Assembly: GCF_030549525.1 (NCBI RefSeq)
Contig: NZ_CP130831.1
Coordinates: forward strand, 893,501-957,500
Reading direction: 5' to 3'
Source: Stenotrophomonas sp. 704A1
Lineage (GTDB): Bacteria; Pseudomonadota; Gammaproteobacteria; Xanthomonadales; Xanthomonadaceae
DNA: 64,000 nt
How positions within the stretch are numbered: the stretch's first letter is position 1; each line of letters starts with the position of its first letter. The notes below the pieces were generated by a model that saw only the letters and a list, made by a program, of their open reading frames with translations, was not told the DNA's origin and searched no databases. Positions 26,054 through 38,380 of the stretch are shown piece after piece. The position numbers were made by a program, and so were the translations under genes.

Positions 26054-27109
26054 GTGCAGGACGACCACGCGACCGATACCCCCGGCTGGGACGCGATCAA
26101 CGACGCACTGGCGCCGCTGTACGCCGGGCAGACACCACAGCATTTTGGAACCGCCATTCCCTACACGCTGGGGGGAGCGGATCCGCTGGACGGCATCAGC
26201 GTGTACCGGGTGGACGCGCCGGTGCCGCACTGGCACTACATCACCTACGGCTTCTCCGAGCTGTACGCCAAGGAAAGCAGCGATGCGTCGACCAGCGGCT
26301 ATGGGTTCGAACTGACCTTCCGCCTGGCGATCACGCCGGGTGACAGCGCCGCGGACGCGCCCCCGGCCTGGCCGATGAACCTGCTGCAGAACCTGGCACG
26401 CTATGTGTTCGGCAGTGGCAACGTGTTCGAGGACGGCCACCACATCGATGCCAACGGGCCGATCGCGCTGGAACAGGACACCCTGCTGCGGCACCTGGCC
26501 TTCCTGCAGGATCCGCAGTTGCCGCCGCGGCAGACCGCCAATGGCGCGCTGCAGTTCCTGCAGGTGATCGGCCTGTGCGATGCGGAAATGGCCGCGATCC
26601 GCCGTTGGTCCACGCGTGGCGTGCTGGACCTGCTGGAACCGGCGATGCCGCTGTGGATCACCGAACTGTCGCGCGCCTCGCTGCTGGATGATCCTGCGCT
26701 GGCGGCGCAGGTACAGGCCGGCAGCGCGCGCGAGGGTTCCAGCACCGGCATGCTGTTCCTGGAAAAGCTGCAGGCGCGGGTCGAGGACGGCGTGGCAACG
26801 CTGGTGATCGGGGCCGGGCAGGTGCCCAGCGTGCTTGAGCTGCTGCCGCTGCGACTGCGCCATGGCAAGCCATTGACGCTGTTCGGTGCCGACCTGGCGT
26901 GGCGGTTCGAGGCAGGGGCGGAGGATGCCGTGCAGGCCGACGCGGAGGTCATCCGCTGCGTGCTGTCCGAGGCGAGCCAGCAGGCGCTGCTGCGCACCCT
27001 GCGCGCCGAGCGCGGCCGCTACGTGCTGGCCGAGGGCCGGCTGCTGGTGGTGGTCGAGCCGACCCTGCTGCGCGACGCCAAGGGCGCCGTGATCCGCGAG
27101 ATCGGCTGA
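26054..27109 (+). CDS. suppressor-of-fused (SUFU) domain protein
   Basis: 351 residues from GTG 26054, which has AGGAG 7 nt upstream; an in-frame GTG at 26021 lacks such a site. The N-terminal half has SUFU signatures: WDAINDALAPLYAGQTPQHF, GGADPLDGISVYR, PHWHYITYGFSELY and SGYGFELTFRLA. SUFU is known from animal Hedgehog signalling; in bacteria SUFU-like domains are found in immunity proteins of polymorphic toxin systems. No toxin gene is visible nearby. The C-terminal 170 residues are unassigned. Confidence 0.85.
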   Translation: MQDDHATDTPGWDAINDALAPLYAGQTPQHFGTAIPYTLGGADPLDGISVYRVDAPVPHWHYITYGFSELYAKESSDASTSGYGFELTFRLAITPGDSAADAPPAWPMNLLQNLARYVFGSGNVFEDGHHIDANGPIALEQDTLLRHLAFLQDPQLPPRQTANGALQFLQVIGLCDAEMAAIRRWSTRGVLDLLEPAMPLWITELSRASLLDDPALAAQVQAGSAREGSSTGMLFLEKLQARVEDGVATLVIGAGQVPSVLELLPLRLRHGKPLTLFGADLAWRFEAGAEDAVQADAEVIRCVLSEASQQALLRTLRAERGRYVLAEGRLLVVVEPTLLRDAKGAVIREIG

Positions 27110-27121
27110 CGCCGCGCCCAC

Positions 27122-27140
27122 GGCAGCCCGCTCGGCTGCC
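27122..27140. terminator. weak hairpin between convergent SUFU and GST genes
   Basis: GGCAGCC-CGCTC-GGCTGCC is a 7-bp stem in the 81-nt convergent gap. There is no T-tract, so termination would be inefficient. Confidence 0.35.
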
Positions 27141-27190
27141 GGGGGGCGAGGGGTGCGGCGCTGGGGCCGCACCGTGGTCCTCGTGATCGG

Positions 27191-27802
27191 TCAGGCCAGG
27201 CCTTCGGCCTTCAGCACGGCCTGCACGCCCGGATCGGCGTCCATGCGCGCCTTGTAGGCGGCCAGGTTGTCCAGGCCGGACAGATCGACCTTGGTACCGG
27301 CCGCCCAGCGCAGGGTGATGTAGAAGTACGGATCGGCGAAGCTGCGGAAACCGGCCAGCCAGGTCCTGCCGGCCAGCTGCGCGTCGGCGGTTTCAAACAG
27401 TGCGCGCAGGCGCTTGTGGGCCGCGGCGCGGACCGCATCGAACTGGCCCTCGTCGGCGATGAACTTGCCCGGCCCGAACAGCGGCGAGAACGCCGGGTGC
27501 ACGTCGGAGTTGACGAAGGCCAGCCAGCGGGTGGCTTCGGCGCGCTGGCGCGCGCTGCCATCGCCGGCGAGCCCGGCCTGCGGATGGGTGTCGGCGATGT
27601 AGCCCATGATCGCGGCGTTCTGCACCAGCACGAAGTCGCCGTCGACCAGTGCGGGTACCGCGCCGGCCGGATTGATCCTGAGGAATTCCGGCGCCTTCAG
27701 GGTGTCCTTGTTCAGCAGTTCGACCTCGAACGGCTGGCCGGTCCACTGCAGGGCGATGTGGTCGGCGGTGGAACAGGCACCGGGCTTGCTGTACAGCTTC
27801 AT
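27191..27802 (-). CDS. glutathione S-transferase family protein
   Basis: 203 residues from MKLYSKPGACSTADHIALQW at 27802; longer frames add low-complexity sequence. The thioredoxin-fold N-terminal half has NPAGAVPALVDGDFVLVQNA with the cis-Pro and the glutathione-binding QN-A segment; the C-terminal half is helical (FADPYFYITLRWA). It resembles bacterial beta-class GstA. It probably conjugates or binds glutathione adducts in the cytoplasm; the substrate is unknown. Confidence 0.9.
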   Translation of the reverse strand: MKLYSKPGACSTADHIALQWTGQPFEVELLNKDTLKAPEFLRINPAGAVPALVDGDFVLVQNAAIMGYIADTHPQAGLAGDGSARQRAEATRWLAFVNSDVHPAFSPLFGPGKFIADEGQFDAVRAAAHKRLRALFETADAQLAGRTWLAGFRSFADPYFYITLRWAAGTKVDLSGLDNLAAYKARMDADPGVQAVLKAEGLA

Positions 27803-27887
27803 GGGAACTCCAGGCGGGGCAGGATGGAATCCCCCACTATCCCAGAGCCCGCCGGCGCGCGGCAACGCTGCCGCCGGCAACAGTTCG

Positions 27888-28346
27888 TTACGACTGCCGG
27901 GGCTTGAGGTTCTGCACCTTGTAGAAGGTGTGATCGCCGATGGTGGCCACCTGGTAGGCGTTGCGCCAGTTCGGGCTGGCAATGGCCAGCGCGGCGAAGT
28001 GGCTGGCACCGGGCACGATCTCGCGGCGCTCGCCGGCCGGCAGCGCCCAGTTGCGCTCGGCGTCGAAGGCCACGTCCATCGCTTCGCTCCAGGCCGCATC
28101 GTTGCCCAGCTGGGTACCGGGCGAGACGATGGTCGGGGCGAACTGCTTGCGCGCGGTCACCACCTGGCACATCGAGTCGCCCCAGAGGCCGCTGTCGAGG
28201 CGGCGCAGGGCGACCTCGGCCACGGCCTGCTGGCCGCGCAGGGTCTGGTCGCGGGCTTCCAGATAGACGGTGGTGCTCAGGCACAGTGAATCGGCGGCCG
28301 GCTGCGGCAGCAACTGCGACAGCCAGAGAATCCAGGCCAGTTTCAT
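27888..28346 (-). CDS. SleB-like cell wall hydrolase
   Basis: 152 residues with a short hydrophobic N-terminus (MKLAWILWLSQLLPQPA) that may export it. The hydrolase-2/SleB pattern is visible: STTVYLEARDQTLRGQQAVA with the catalytic Glu, then RKQFAPTIVSPG and GASHFAALAIASPNW. Family members are lytic transglycosylases on peptidoglycan, first known from spore germination but widespread in proteobacteria. The gene stands between the GST gene and a 300-nt gap. Confidence 0.8.
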   Translation of the reverse strand: MKLAWILWLSQLLPQPAADSLCLSTTVYLEARDQTLRGQQAVAEVALRRLDSGLWGDSMCQVVTARKQFAPTIVSPGTQLGNDAAWSEAMDVAFDAERNWALPAGERREIVPGASHFAALAIASPNWRNAYQVATIGDHTFYKVQNLKPRQS

Positions 28347-28646
28347 ATAACTCCTTGCTCCGTATGGGACGCACCTGGCGGTTCCGGCAGCGCAGGCTGC
28401 GGGAGGGCGGGGTACGACTTGGCGTCATGGGGAGGCGGCCATCGGGGCCGCCCCGTGGGCGGCCCCAAGAACACGATCGTGCGTCGATCGGCGGGGTCCG
28501 CACCGGCTCACCGGAAACTGGCTGGTGAGCAGAAAGTTGGCGCAAGGTAGGGGGGGATTGCCGAACGCATCCTGAATCGCCGGGCTTGACATTCAGCTTG
28601 GGGGCGGGTGACCGGAATCACATTCCGGCCCCCATTCAGGCGCGTA
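28347..28646. other. 300-nt gap with strong hairpin, no gene
   Basis: GGGGCCGCCC-CGT-GGGCGGCCCC (28444-28466) is a perfect 10-bp stem, and GCTCACC/GGTGAGC flank about 11 nt near 28505-28530. The gap should hold the promoter of the SleB-like gene (minus strand) and the end of fadH. I see no clear promoter. A TTGACA near 28584 on + has no partner -10. Confidence 0.45.
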
Positions 28647-31423
<2,777 letters not shown>

Positions 31424-31529
31424 GGCACGCTCGGGGTGGGAGAGGTCTGTTACCACCGTAGCCCCGATCAATGCCTTTCCATAGATACAGATGATGGCCG
31501 ATCCGTAGCCACAGACGGTCGCGCCCGGG

Positions 31530-32546
31530 CTAGTCCCAGCCGGCCAGCACCAGCTTGCCGACCGTGCGGCCGCTGGCCAGGCGCTGGTGCGCCGCCTCCA
31601 GGTTGGCAGCATTGATCGGGCCCAGCGTTTCGCTCAGGGTGCCGCGCAGCTGGCCGGCGTCGATCATGCTGGCGGCGCGGTTGAGGATGCGGTGCTGCTC
31701 GATGCGGTCGGCCGTGGCAAAACGCGCGCGGGCGAACATGAACTCCCAGTGGATGCCGATGCACTTGGCCTTGTAGGGATCGCCGATGCGCAGGGCGCCG
31801 CGCGGTTCGACGATCAGCCCGAGGTGCCCCTGCGGCGCCAGAAGCTGGCCCAGCTCGTCCCAGTAGTGGTCGGTGTCGGCCAGGTTGAGTGCGACCTGCA
31901 CCTCGGCGATGCCCAGCGCCTGCAGCTGCGGCAGCAGCGGCTGACGATGGTCGATGACGTGGTGTGCTCCCATCTGCCGGCACCACGTGATCGATGCGTC
32001 GCGCGATGCCGTGGCGATGACCTCGAAACCGGCATGGCGGGCCAGCTGGATCGCCATCGAGCCGACGCCGCCCGCAGCGCCGATCACCAGCAGGCGCTGG
32101 CCGGCATGGCGACGATCGTCCAGGTGCAGCGGCATGCGCTGGAACAGCAGTTCCCACGCGGTCAGCGTGGTCAACGGCAATGCGGCTGCCTCGGCGGCAT
32201 CCAGCGTGGTCGGCCTGCGTGCAACCAGCCGCTCATCGACCAGCTGGTACTGCGCGTTGCAGCCCGGTCGGGTCACATCACCGGCGTAGTAGACCTCGTC
32301 GCCGGAGGCGAACAGGGTGGCTTCCTCACCGATGGCCTCAATCACGCCCGCAGCATCCCAGCCGAGGATGCGCGGGCTGTCCAGCGATGCCGCCGGGGTG
32401 CCCGCGCGCACTTTTGCGTCCACCGGATTGACGGAAACGGCTTGGATCCGCACCAGCACGTCACGGCCGCGAGGCGAGGCGGGGGAGGGCAACACGAGAT
32501 CGCGCAGCGCAGGGGCTGATTCACGACACAGGGCGACGGCTTTCAT
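31530..32546 (-). CDS. zinc-type alcohol dehydrogenase-like (quinone oxidoreductase-like) MDR protein
   Basis: 338 residues. GroES-like N-terminal half (VNPVDAKVRAGTP, GWDAAGVIEAIG) and a Rossmann half with GAAGGVGSMAIQLARHAGFE that binds NAD(P)H. The Cys/His set of true zinc alcohol dehydrogenases is missing, as in the zinc-independent quinone/enone reductases. The substrate is unknown. Start MKAVALCRESAP at 32546. It is followed at 107 nt by the YczE-type gene on the same strand. Confidence 0.88.
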   Translation of the reverse strand: MKAVALCRESAPALRDLVLPSPASPRGRDVLVRIQAVSVNPVDAKVRAGTPAASLDSPRILGWDAAGVIEAIGEEATLFASGDEVYYAGDVTRPGCNAQYQLVDERLVARRPTTLDAAEAAALPLTTLTAWELLFQRMPLHLDDRRHAGQRLLVIGAAGGVGSMAIQLARHAGFEVIATASRDASITWCRQMGAHHVIDHRQPLLPQLQALGIAEVQVALNLADTDHYWDELGQLLAPQGHLGLIVEPRGALRIGDPYKAKCIGIHWEFMFARARFATADRIEQHRILNRAASMIDAGQLRGTLSETLGPINAANLEAAHQRLASGRTVGKLVLAGWD

Positions 32547-32904
32547 TGCAACTCCCGCTCGGTTCCTGTCCGCATCATAAGGTTCCTCATATCGATGGGC
32601 GCGCGCTGAACCGTCTTCCGGCAGGTATCGGCAACACTGTCGTATGTGGCCCTTAATCCCCTCCAAACCCTTGCCGCGCGGGGGTCTTGCGGATTTTCAT
32701 TATCCTGTATAGGGTTTCAACGTCGGACCGGTGGCCGGTCGGGTGCGACGCTTCACATGTTACGGGACTGTTAACATGGCCTTCACCCGCCTGAGCATAA
32801 TGTTCGCGGCGGTGGCGTGCTGAATCGGCTGTCTGAACATCGACGCAGTAGTGCTGGCCCATGCCTCTACCGGTTTCATACCCCCGAAATAGGAGCTGTA
32901 CTCA
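32547..32904 (+). promoter_or_regulatory. 358-nt ompA upstream region with repeat operator candidate
   Basis: CATGTTA (32756-32762) and TAACATG (32772-32778) form an inverted repeat. The same stretch also reads as two TGTTA direct repeats 11 nt apart (32758 and 32769), like a Pho-box spacing. CATAAT near 32795 is a possible -10, 19 nt after TTAACA. An upstream TATAGG around 32708 is a second candidate. AGGAG precedes the ompA ATG. No gene is seen. Confidence 0.45.
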
Positions 32905-33996
32905 ATGAACAAGAAGATCCTTACTGCCGCGCTGCTGGGCGGTCTGGCATTCGCCCAGGCTGCGTCGGCGCAGGAGTTCGATGACCGCTGGTACCTGACC
33001 GGTTCGGCCGGCTTCAACTTCCAGGACAACGACCGTCTGACCAACGACGCTCCGTTCGTCACCCTGGGCCTGGGTAAGTTCATCAGCCCGAACTGGTCGC
33101 TGGACGGTGAGCTGAACTACCAGAACCCGAATTTCGACGCCAACCAGGATCTGAACTGGTCGCAGTACGGCGTGTCGTTCGATCTGCGTCGCCACTTCAT
33201 CAAGGAAGGCCGCGGCTGGAACCCGTACATCGTCGGTGGCCTGGGCTACCAGAAGTCGGAAGAAGAGTACGCTGCCGTTGACACCAATGGCCCGCGTGAC
33301 CGCAAGGACGGCAACCTGGCTGCCAAGCTGGGCGTCGGCCTGCAGACCACCTTCGACAAGCGCGTTGCTGTCCGCGCCGAAGTGGCCTACCGCGCTGACT
33401 TCGACGACCAGAGCATCGCCGCACGCGACGAAAGCTGGTTCGGCGACGTGCTGGCTTCGGTCGGCGTCGTGATCCCGCTGGGCCCGGCTCCGGTCGCGGC
33501 TGCTCCGGCTCCGGCTCCGGTTGCCCCGAGCTGCGCCGATCTGGACGACGACGGTGACGGCGTCAACAACTGCGACGACAAGTGCCCGAACTCGCAGCCG
33601 GGTCAGACCATCGGTCCGGACGGTTGCCCGGTGCCGGTCTCGATCGACCTGAAGGGCGTGAACTTCGACTTCGACAAGTCGAACCTGCGTCCGGACGCTG
33701 TGGCCATCCTGAGCGAAGCCACCGAGATCCTGAAGCGTTACCCGGATCTGCGCGTTGAAGTTGCCGGTCACACCGACTCGAAGGGTACCGACGCTTACAA
33801 CCAGAAGCTGTCGGAGCGTCGTGCTACCGCCGTGTACAACTACCTGACCCAGAACGGCGTGGACGCTGGCCGTCTGCAGGGCCCGATCGGCTACGGTGAG
33901 AGCCGTCCGATTGCCCCGAACACCAACCCGGATGGTTCGGACAATCCGGAAGGTCGCGCCAAGAACCGTCGTACCGAGCTGAACGTCCAGAACTAA
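32905..33996 (+). CDS. ompA: OmpA-family outer membrane protein
   Basis: 363 residues. A signal peptide (KKILTAALLGGLAFAQAASA) precedes an eight-stranded OmpA-like barrel to about residue 195. An Ala-Pro hinge (APVAAAPAPAPVAP), one acidic thrombospondin-3-like repeat (DLDDDGDGVNNCDDKCPN) and a C-terminal peptidoglycan-binding OmpA domain follow (FDFDKSNLRPDA, VAGHTDSKGTDAYNQKLSER, RAKNRRTEL). It tethers the outer membrane to peptidoglycan. Codon use looks adapted to high expression. A terminator follows 31 nt after the stop. Confidence 0.95.
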   Translation: MNKKILTAALLGGLAFAQAASAQEFDDRWYLTGSAGFNFQDNDRLTNDAPFVTLGLGKFISPNWSLDGELNYQNPNFDANQDLNWSQYGVSFDLRRHFIKEGRGWNPYIVGGLGYQKSEEEYAAVDTNGPRDRKDGNLAAKLGVGLQTTFDKRVAVRAEVAYRADFDDQSIAARDESWFGDVLASVGVVIPLGPAPVAAAPAPAPVAPSCADLDDDGDGVNNCDDKCPNSQPGQTIGPDGCPVPVSIDLKGVNFDFDKSNLRPDAVAILSEATEILKRYPDLRVEVAGHTDSKGTDAYNQKLSERRATAVYNYLTQNGVDAGRLQGPIGYGESRPIAPNTNPDGSDNPEGRAKNRRTELNVQN

Positions 33997-34027
33997 GTTC
34001 TGACGCTCTGCCAGTAGGACACAGCAG

Positions 34028-34057
34028 GACCCGGCTTCGGCCGGGTCTTGTTGTTTG
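34028..34057 (+). terminator. terminator after ompA
   Basis: GACCCGGC (34028-34035) pairs with GCCGGGTC (34040-34047) around a TTCG loop, followed by the T-rich TTGTTGTTTG. Confidence 0.82.
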
Positions 34058-34214
34058 TACGGCCGCAACTGCGGGGCCGTCCCCCAGGCTGGCTGCCGTT
34101 CGTCGGCAATTTGCCTATGAAACCAACAAGTTGCCGTATTCATTGAAAGTGCCGCTTGAAAGCTGGCGCGGCATTGCTAAACTCGCCGCGTCTCTTCCTT
34201 TCGTGGATGCCCTC

Positions 34215-34727
34215 ATGCTGCGCTCTGCATCGGCTGCCGTTCTGGCGCTGGCCCTGGTTCCCGCTGCCCACGCTGCGGTCGATTGCTCGGTCAACACCAG
34301 CGCCTCGCCGCTGCCGTTGCCGGCCACCGCCATCGCACCGGTGGCCGATGAGCTGTACATCCGCGGCACCCAGCTGGGCATGTCCAGCGGCGTGCTGGGC
34401 AGCAGCTACGACCCGTCGCAGTCGCTGGACCAGGTGCTGCAGCGCCTGCGCATCGATGGCTGCCAGAACATCGCCAAGGCGATCCCGAGTGCGCCGGCGG
34501 TCAAGCCGAACGATCCGGCCGCCTACAAGCCGCAGACCGAATTCGACAACACGCCCTGGCGCTTCGACATGAGCCAGAACGGCAAGCGCATGACCGCTGA
34601 AGAGTTCGACGCCTGGATGAAGGCGCGCGGCGTGCGCGTGGTCAAGGCCCGTCCGGCCCCGGCAGCGGCGGCGACGCCGGCTGCGGCCCCGGTACCGGCT
34701 GAGACCAAGCCGGTCGACAAGAAGTAA
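34215..34727 (+). CDS. exported protein with C-terminal FDAWMK module
   Basis: 170 residues from ATG 34215. A signal peptide (SASAAVLALALVPAAHAA) directs it to the periplasm; a cysteine follows but the context is not a lipobox. The middle has no family I recognise. Residues about 116-144 (RFDMSQNGKRMTAEEFDAWM onward) match the protein at 35642-35980 at 19 of 29 positions. The tail is Ala/Pro-rich and ends in Lys. It lies directly upstream of a pseudouridine synthase gene, 20 nt away. Function unknown. Confidence 0.82.
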   Translation: MLRSASAAVLALALVPAAHAAVDCSVNTSASPLPLPATAIAPVADELYIRGTQLGMSSGVLGSSYDPSQSLDQVLQRLRIDGCQNIAKAIPSAPAVKPNDPAAYKPQTEFDNTPWRFDMSQNGKRMTAEEFDAWMKARGVRVVKARPAPAAAATPAAAPVPAETKPVDKK

Positions 34728-34747
34728 GCGCCGCGGGGAGCAGAGGC

Positions 34748-35557
34748 TTGCGTACGCGCCGCCCACCTGCTGCCCCCGCCGCCCGCTCCCACGCCCTGCG
34801 TGGGCGTGCGACCCCTGATGCCAGCTCCGCCGGCGTGCGCCACGGGCTGGCGCGGGTATTGTCCAAGGCCGGTGTCTGCTCGCGCAGTGAAGCCGCACGC
34901 TGGATTGCCGACGGCCGCGTGCGGGTCTCGGGCCGCATCGTGCGCGACCCGGAATTTCCCATCGCCAGCCCGGCACCGCCGATCGACGTCGACGGCCAGC
35001 CGATGGGGGCGCCGCAGCGCCTGTACCTGATGCTCAACAAGCCGCGTGGGGTGGTCACCACCGCACAGGACGAGCGTGGCCGCGACACCGTCTACCGCTG
35101 CTTCGACGATGCCGGATTGCCGTGGATCGCACCGGTCGGGCGTCTGGACAAGGCCAGCGAGGGGCTGCTGTTGTTCAGCAACGATCCGCAGTGGGCAGCG
35201 CGCCTCACCGATCCGGAGACCGGCCCGGTCAAGACCTATCACGTGCAGGTCGACCGCCTGCCCGATGACGCCACCCTGGACGCGCTGCGCGCCGGTGTCG
35301 AAGAGGCGGGCGAGTTCCTGCATGCCCATTCCGTCTGCGTGCTGCGCAGCGGCGAAAAGACCGCGTGGCTGGAGGTGGTCCTCGACGAGGGCCGCAACCG
35401 CCACATCCGCCGCCTGCTGGCGGCCTTCGACCTGCAGGTGCTGCGCCTGGTCCGGGTTGCGATTGGCGGGCTGACGCTCGGCGATCTCGGCAAGGGCCAA
35501 TGGCGGGTGCTGGAGGTCAGCGACCAGCAGCGGCTGGGGGCCGCTGCACCGGGCTGA
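34748..35557 (+). CDS. pseudouridine synthase with S4 domain (RsuA/RluB/RluE-type)
   Basis: 269 residues from TTG 34748, with GGGGAG nearby upstream; a GTG about 29 codons later is the alternative. An S4 RNA-binding domain (GLARVLSKAGVCSRSEAARW) precedes the catalytic GRLDKASEGLLLF with the active-site Asp and the NRHIRRLLAAF segment. The family modifies uridines in 16S or 23S rRNA; which one cannot be told here. The N-terminal 30 residues are Arg/Ala/Pro-rich and not conserved. Confidence 0.9.
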   Translation: MRTRRPPAAPAARSHALRGRATPDASSAGVRHGLARVLSKAGVCSRSEAARWIADGRVRVSGRIVRDPEFPIASPAPPIDVDGQPMGAPQRLYLMLNKPRGVVTTAQDERGRDTVYRCFDDAGLPWIAPVGRLDKASEGLLLFSNDPQWAARLTDPETGPVKTYHVQVDRLPDDATLDALRAGVEEAGEFLHAHSVCVLRSGEKTAWLEVVLDEGRNRHIRRLLAAFDLQVLRLVRVAIGGLTLGDLGKGQWRVLEVSDQQRLGAAAPG

Positions 35558-35641
35558 ACACCGCCCGCGGCCGGCGTCTGCCGGCCACCGTTCCAGGCGT
35601 AGGGGGCGCCTGGTTGTCGAATGTCCCGAACGGAGCCTGCC

Positions 35642-35980
35642 ATGTACCACCCGACCCTCAACCACGTCCTGCGCTGTGCCGGCCTGCTGCTGCCGATGGT
35701 GCTGCTTGCTGCCTGTGGTGGCCACAAGAAAACGGCCAAGGCAGAAACACCGGCCGAGACCCCGGTGGTGGAAGTGAAGACCCCGGAACTGGACGGTCGC
35801 GGCAGCTACCGCTTCCTGATGAGCGACGGCGACAAGAAGATGACCGCCGATGAGTTCGATGCCTGGATGAAGTCCAACGGCATCCGCGTGGCCAAGGGCA
35901 ACGGCCAGGCCGCAGCCGCCAAGCCGGTGGTGGTGGCCAGCAAGGATGAGCCCAAGGACAAGAAGAAAAAGAAGAAATGA
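35642..35980 (+). CDS. small lipoprotein with FDAWMK module
   Basis: 112 residues from ATG 35642, with GGAG 6-7 nt upstream. The signal ends LLAACGG, a good lipobox, so the mature protein starts at a lipidated Cys. Residues about 57-85 (RFLMSDGDKKMTADEFDAWM onward) share 19 of 29 positions with the exported protein at 34215-34727. The C-terminus is a Lys-rich tail (KDEPKDKKKKKK). It follows the pseudouridine synthase gene. I do not recognise the family; function unknown. Confidence 0.82.
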   Translation: MYHPTLNHVLRCAGLLLPMVLLAACGGHKKTAKAETPAETPVVEVKTPELDGRGSYRFLMSDGDKKMTADEFDAWMKSNGIRVAKGNGQAAAAKPVVVASKDEPKDKKKKKK

Positions 35981-36000
35981 CGCGCGTTGCGCGTCATTTC
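35974..36000 (+). terminator. hairpin overlapping the lipoprotein stop codon
   Basis: GAAATGACGCGC (35974-35985) pairs with GCGCGTCATTTC (35989-36000), a perfect 12-bp stem with a GTT loop. The TGA stop (35978-35980) is inside the left arm. The AT-rich base of the stem could work as a terminator. Confidence 0.6.
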
Positions 36001-36001
36001 G

Positions 36002-36073
36002 GTAGCGCCGGGCCATGCCCGGCGAGCGCATAGCGCGGCTATCGGGAAGCCGCCGGGCATGGCCCGGCGCTAC
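36002..36073. repeat. SMAG/REP dimer between convergent lipoprotein and kbl genes
   Basis: Unit 36002-36024 begins GTAGCGCCGGGCC; the inverted unit is 36051-36073. The dimer ends 11 nt before the kbl stop. Confidence 0.88.
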
Positions 36074-36083
36074 CGGCGGGCGA

Positions 36084-37292
<1,209 letters not shown>

Positions 37293-37389
37293 GGCGTGGG
37301 CACGGCTCAGCACGGGGAAACCGCTGATTCTACCGGGCATCGGTGGCCCCGCATCGGGCCGGGCAGGCCATCGCCACGGACGGCACATG

Positions 37390-37418
37390 TTGCATCGCAA
37401 TAGCAAACGGGTTAAAAA
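37390..37418 (+). promoter_or_regulatory. candidate promoter of the TorF-type porin
   Basis: TTGCAT (37390-37395) and TAAAAA (37413-37418) are 17 nt apart in an AT-richer patch. The leader to the ATG at 37504 would be about 78 nt. Confidence 0.4.
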
Positions 37419-37503
37419 TTCGTGAACCGGGGCTGTCTGGCTCCGGTCGCTGCGTCCGTGCCAGCTCCCGCCTTCCACGCCACCGCCCCCACCGGAGACG
37501 CCC

Positions 37504-38196
37504 ATGAAGCACGCCCGTGCCTGCCTCGTCATTGCCGCCGCCCTGACCCTTGCGCCGTTCGCGGCCAGTGCCCAGGACACCGAATCGCCGTACAGCTGGA
37601 ACGTCACCGCCGTGTCGGATTACCTGTTCCGCGGTGTCTCGCAGACCGATGAGGATCCGACCCTGCAGGCCGGCTTCACCTACACCAGCCCGGTGGGCCT
37701 GTATGCCGGTGTCTGGGGTTCGGGCGTGGACTTCGGTCCCGGCGACCCGAAGACCGAGGTCGACTACCTGATCGGCTACGGCATCGACGTGACCGAACGC
37801 GTCAACTTCGACGTGCTGCTGAACCGCTATACCTACCTCAAGGCCAGCCACCAGAACTACAACGAGCTGATCACCACCACCACGCTGGATGACACCTACA
37901 AGCTGACGGTGGCCTACAGCAACGATGTGTGGAACAGCAGCACCGATGGCTGGTACTTCGGCCTGGGGGGCAGCTGGGGCCTGCCGAAGGACTTCACGTT
38001 GAATGCCAACGTCGGCCGCAGCACCTTCGAGGACGGCATCGCCAAGGACTACACCGACTGGAATGTCGGCGTCGCGCGCCAGTTCGGGATGGTCAATGTC
38101 GGCCTGGGCTACTACGGCACCGACGGCAACGGCCGCGACAACTCCGGCAAGCTGGCCCACAGCCGCGTGATGCTGAGCGTCGCGATCGGGCAATAA
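37504..38196 (+). CDS. TorF-family putative porin
   Basis: 230 residues. Signal peptide [19 protein letters not shown], then a beta-rich protein opening with [20 protein letters not shown], the hallmark of the TorF/gcw_chp family of small porin-like proteins. Repeated amphipathic strands end in LSVAIGQ. It is predicted to lie in the outer membrane; the substrate is unknown. It is oriented opposite to kbl and tdh and ends at a bidirectional terminator. Confidence 0.88.
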   Translation: MKHARACLVIAAALTLAPFAASAQDTESPYSWNVTAVSDYLFRGVSQTDEDPTLQAGFTYTSPVGLYAGVWGSGVDFGPGDPKTEVDYLIGYGIDVTERVNFDVLLNRYTYLKASHQNYNELITTTTLDDTYKLTVAYSNDVWNSSTDGWYFGLGGSWGLPKDFTLNANVGRSTFEDGIAKDYTDWNVGVARQFGMVNVGLGYYGTDGNGRDNSGKLAHSRVMLSVAIGQ

Positions 38197-38308
38197 CCGG
38201 CGCCTGCGGCACCGGCGATTGCCCCGCGCATTTCACCTTATCCCTGCGCCGTTGGCGCGCCCCCTTGAACAACAAGGGGGCTCTCCTCCAGACAGGCAGC
38301 GGTACATG

Positions 38309-38336
38309 AAAAAGGCGCCCACAGGGCGCCTTTTTC
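38309..38336. terminator. bidirectional terminator between porin and tdh
   Basis: AAAAAGGCGCCC (38309-38320) pairs with GGGCGCCTTTTT (38324-38335) around ACA. The A-tract and T-tract make it functional on both strands, suiting the convergent genes. Confidence 0.88.
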
Positions 38337-38342
38337 TTTCCG

Positions 38343-38365
38343 GTAGCGCCGGGCCATGCCCGGCG
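38343..38365 (+). repeat. single SMAG/REP unit before the tdh stop
   Basis: One GTAGCGCCGGGCC-headed palindromic unit lies between the bidirectional terminator and the tdh stop, without its inverted partner. Confidence 0.85.
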
Positions 38366-38380
38366 TCGCCGTGTGCCGGA

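Noticed and set aside
23239..26157. 972-codon minus-strand frame opposite prpE
   Set aside because: Spans repeats, prpE and the next gene; no conserved motif, typical GC-rich shadow.
28584..28610. TTGACA as a plus-strand promoter
   Set aside because: No -10 hexamer at 16-18 nt and no plus-strand gene downstream.
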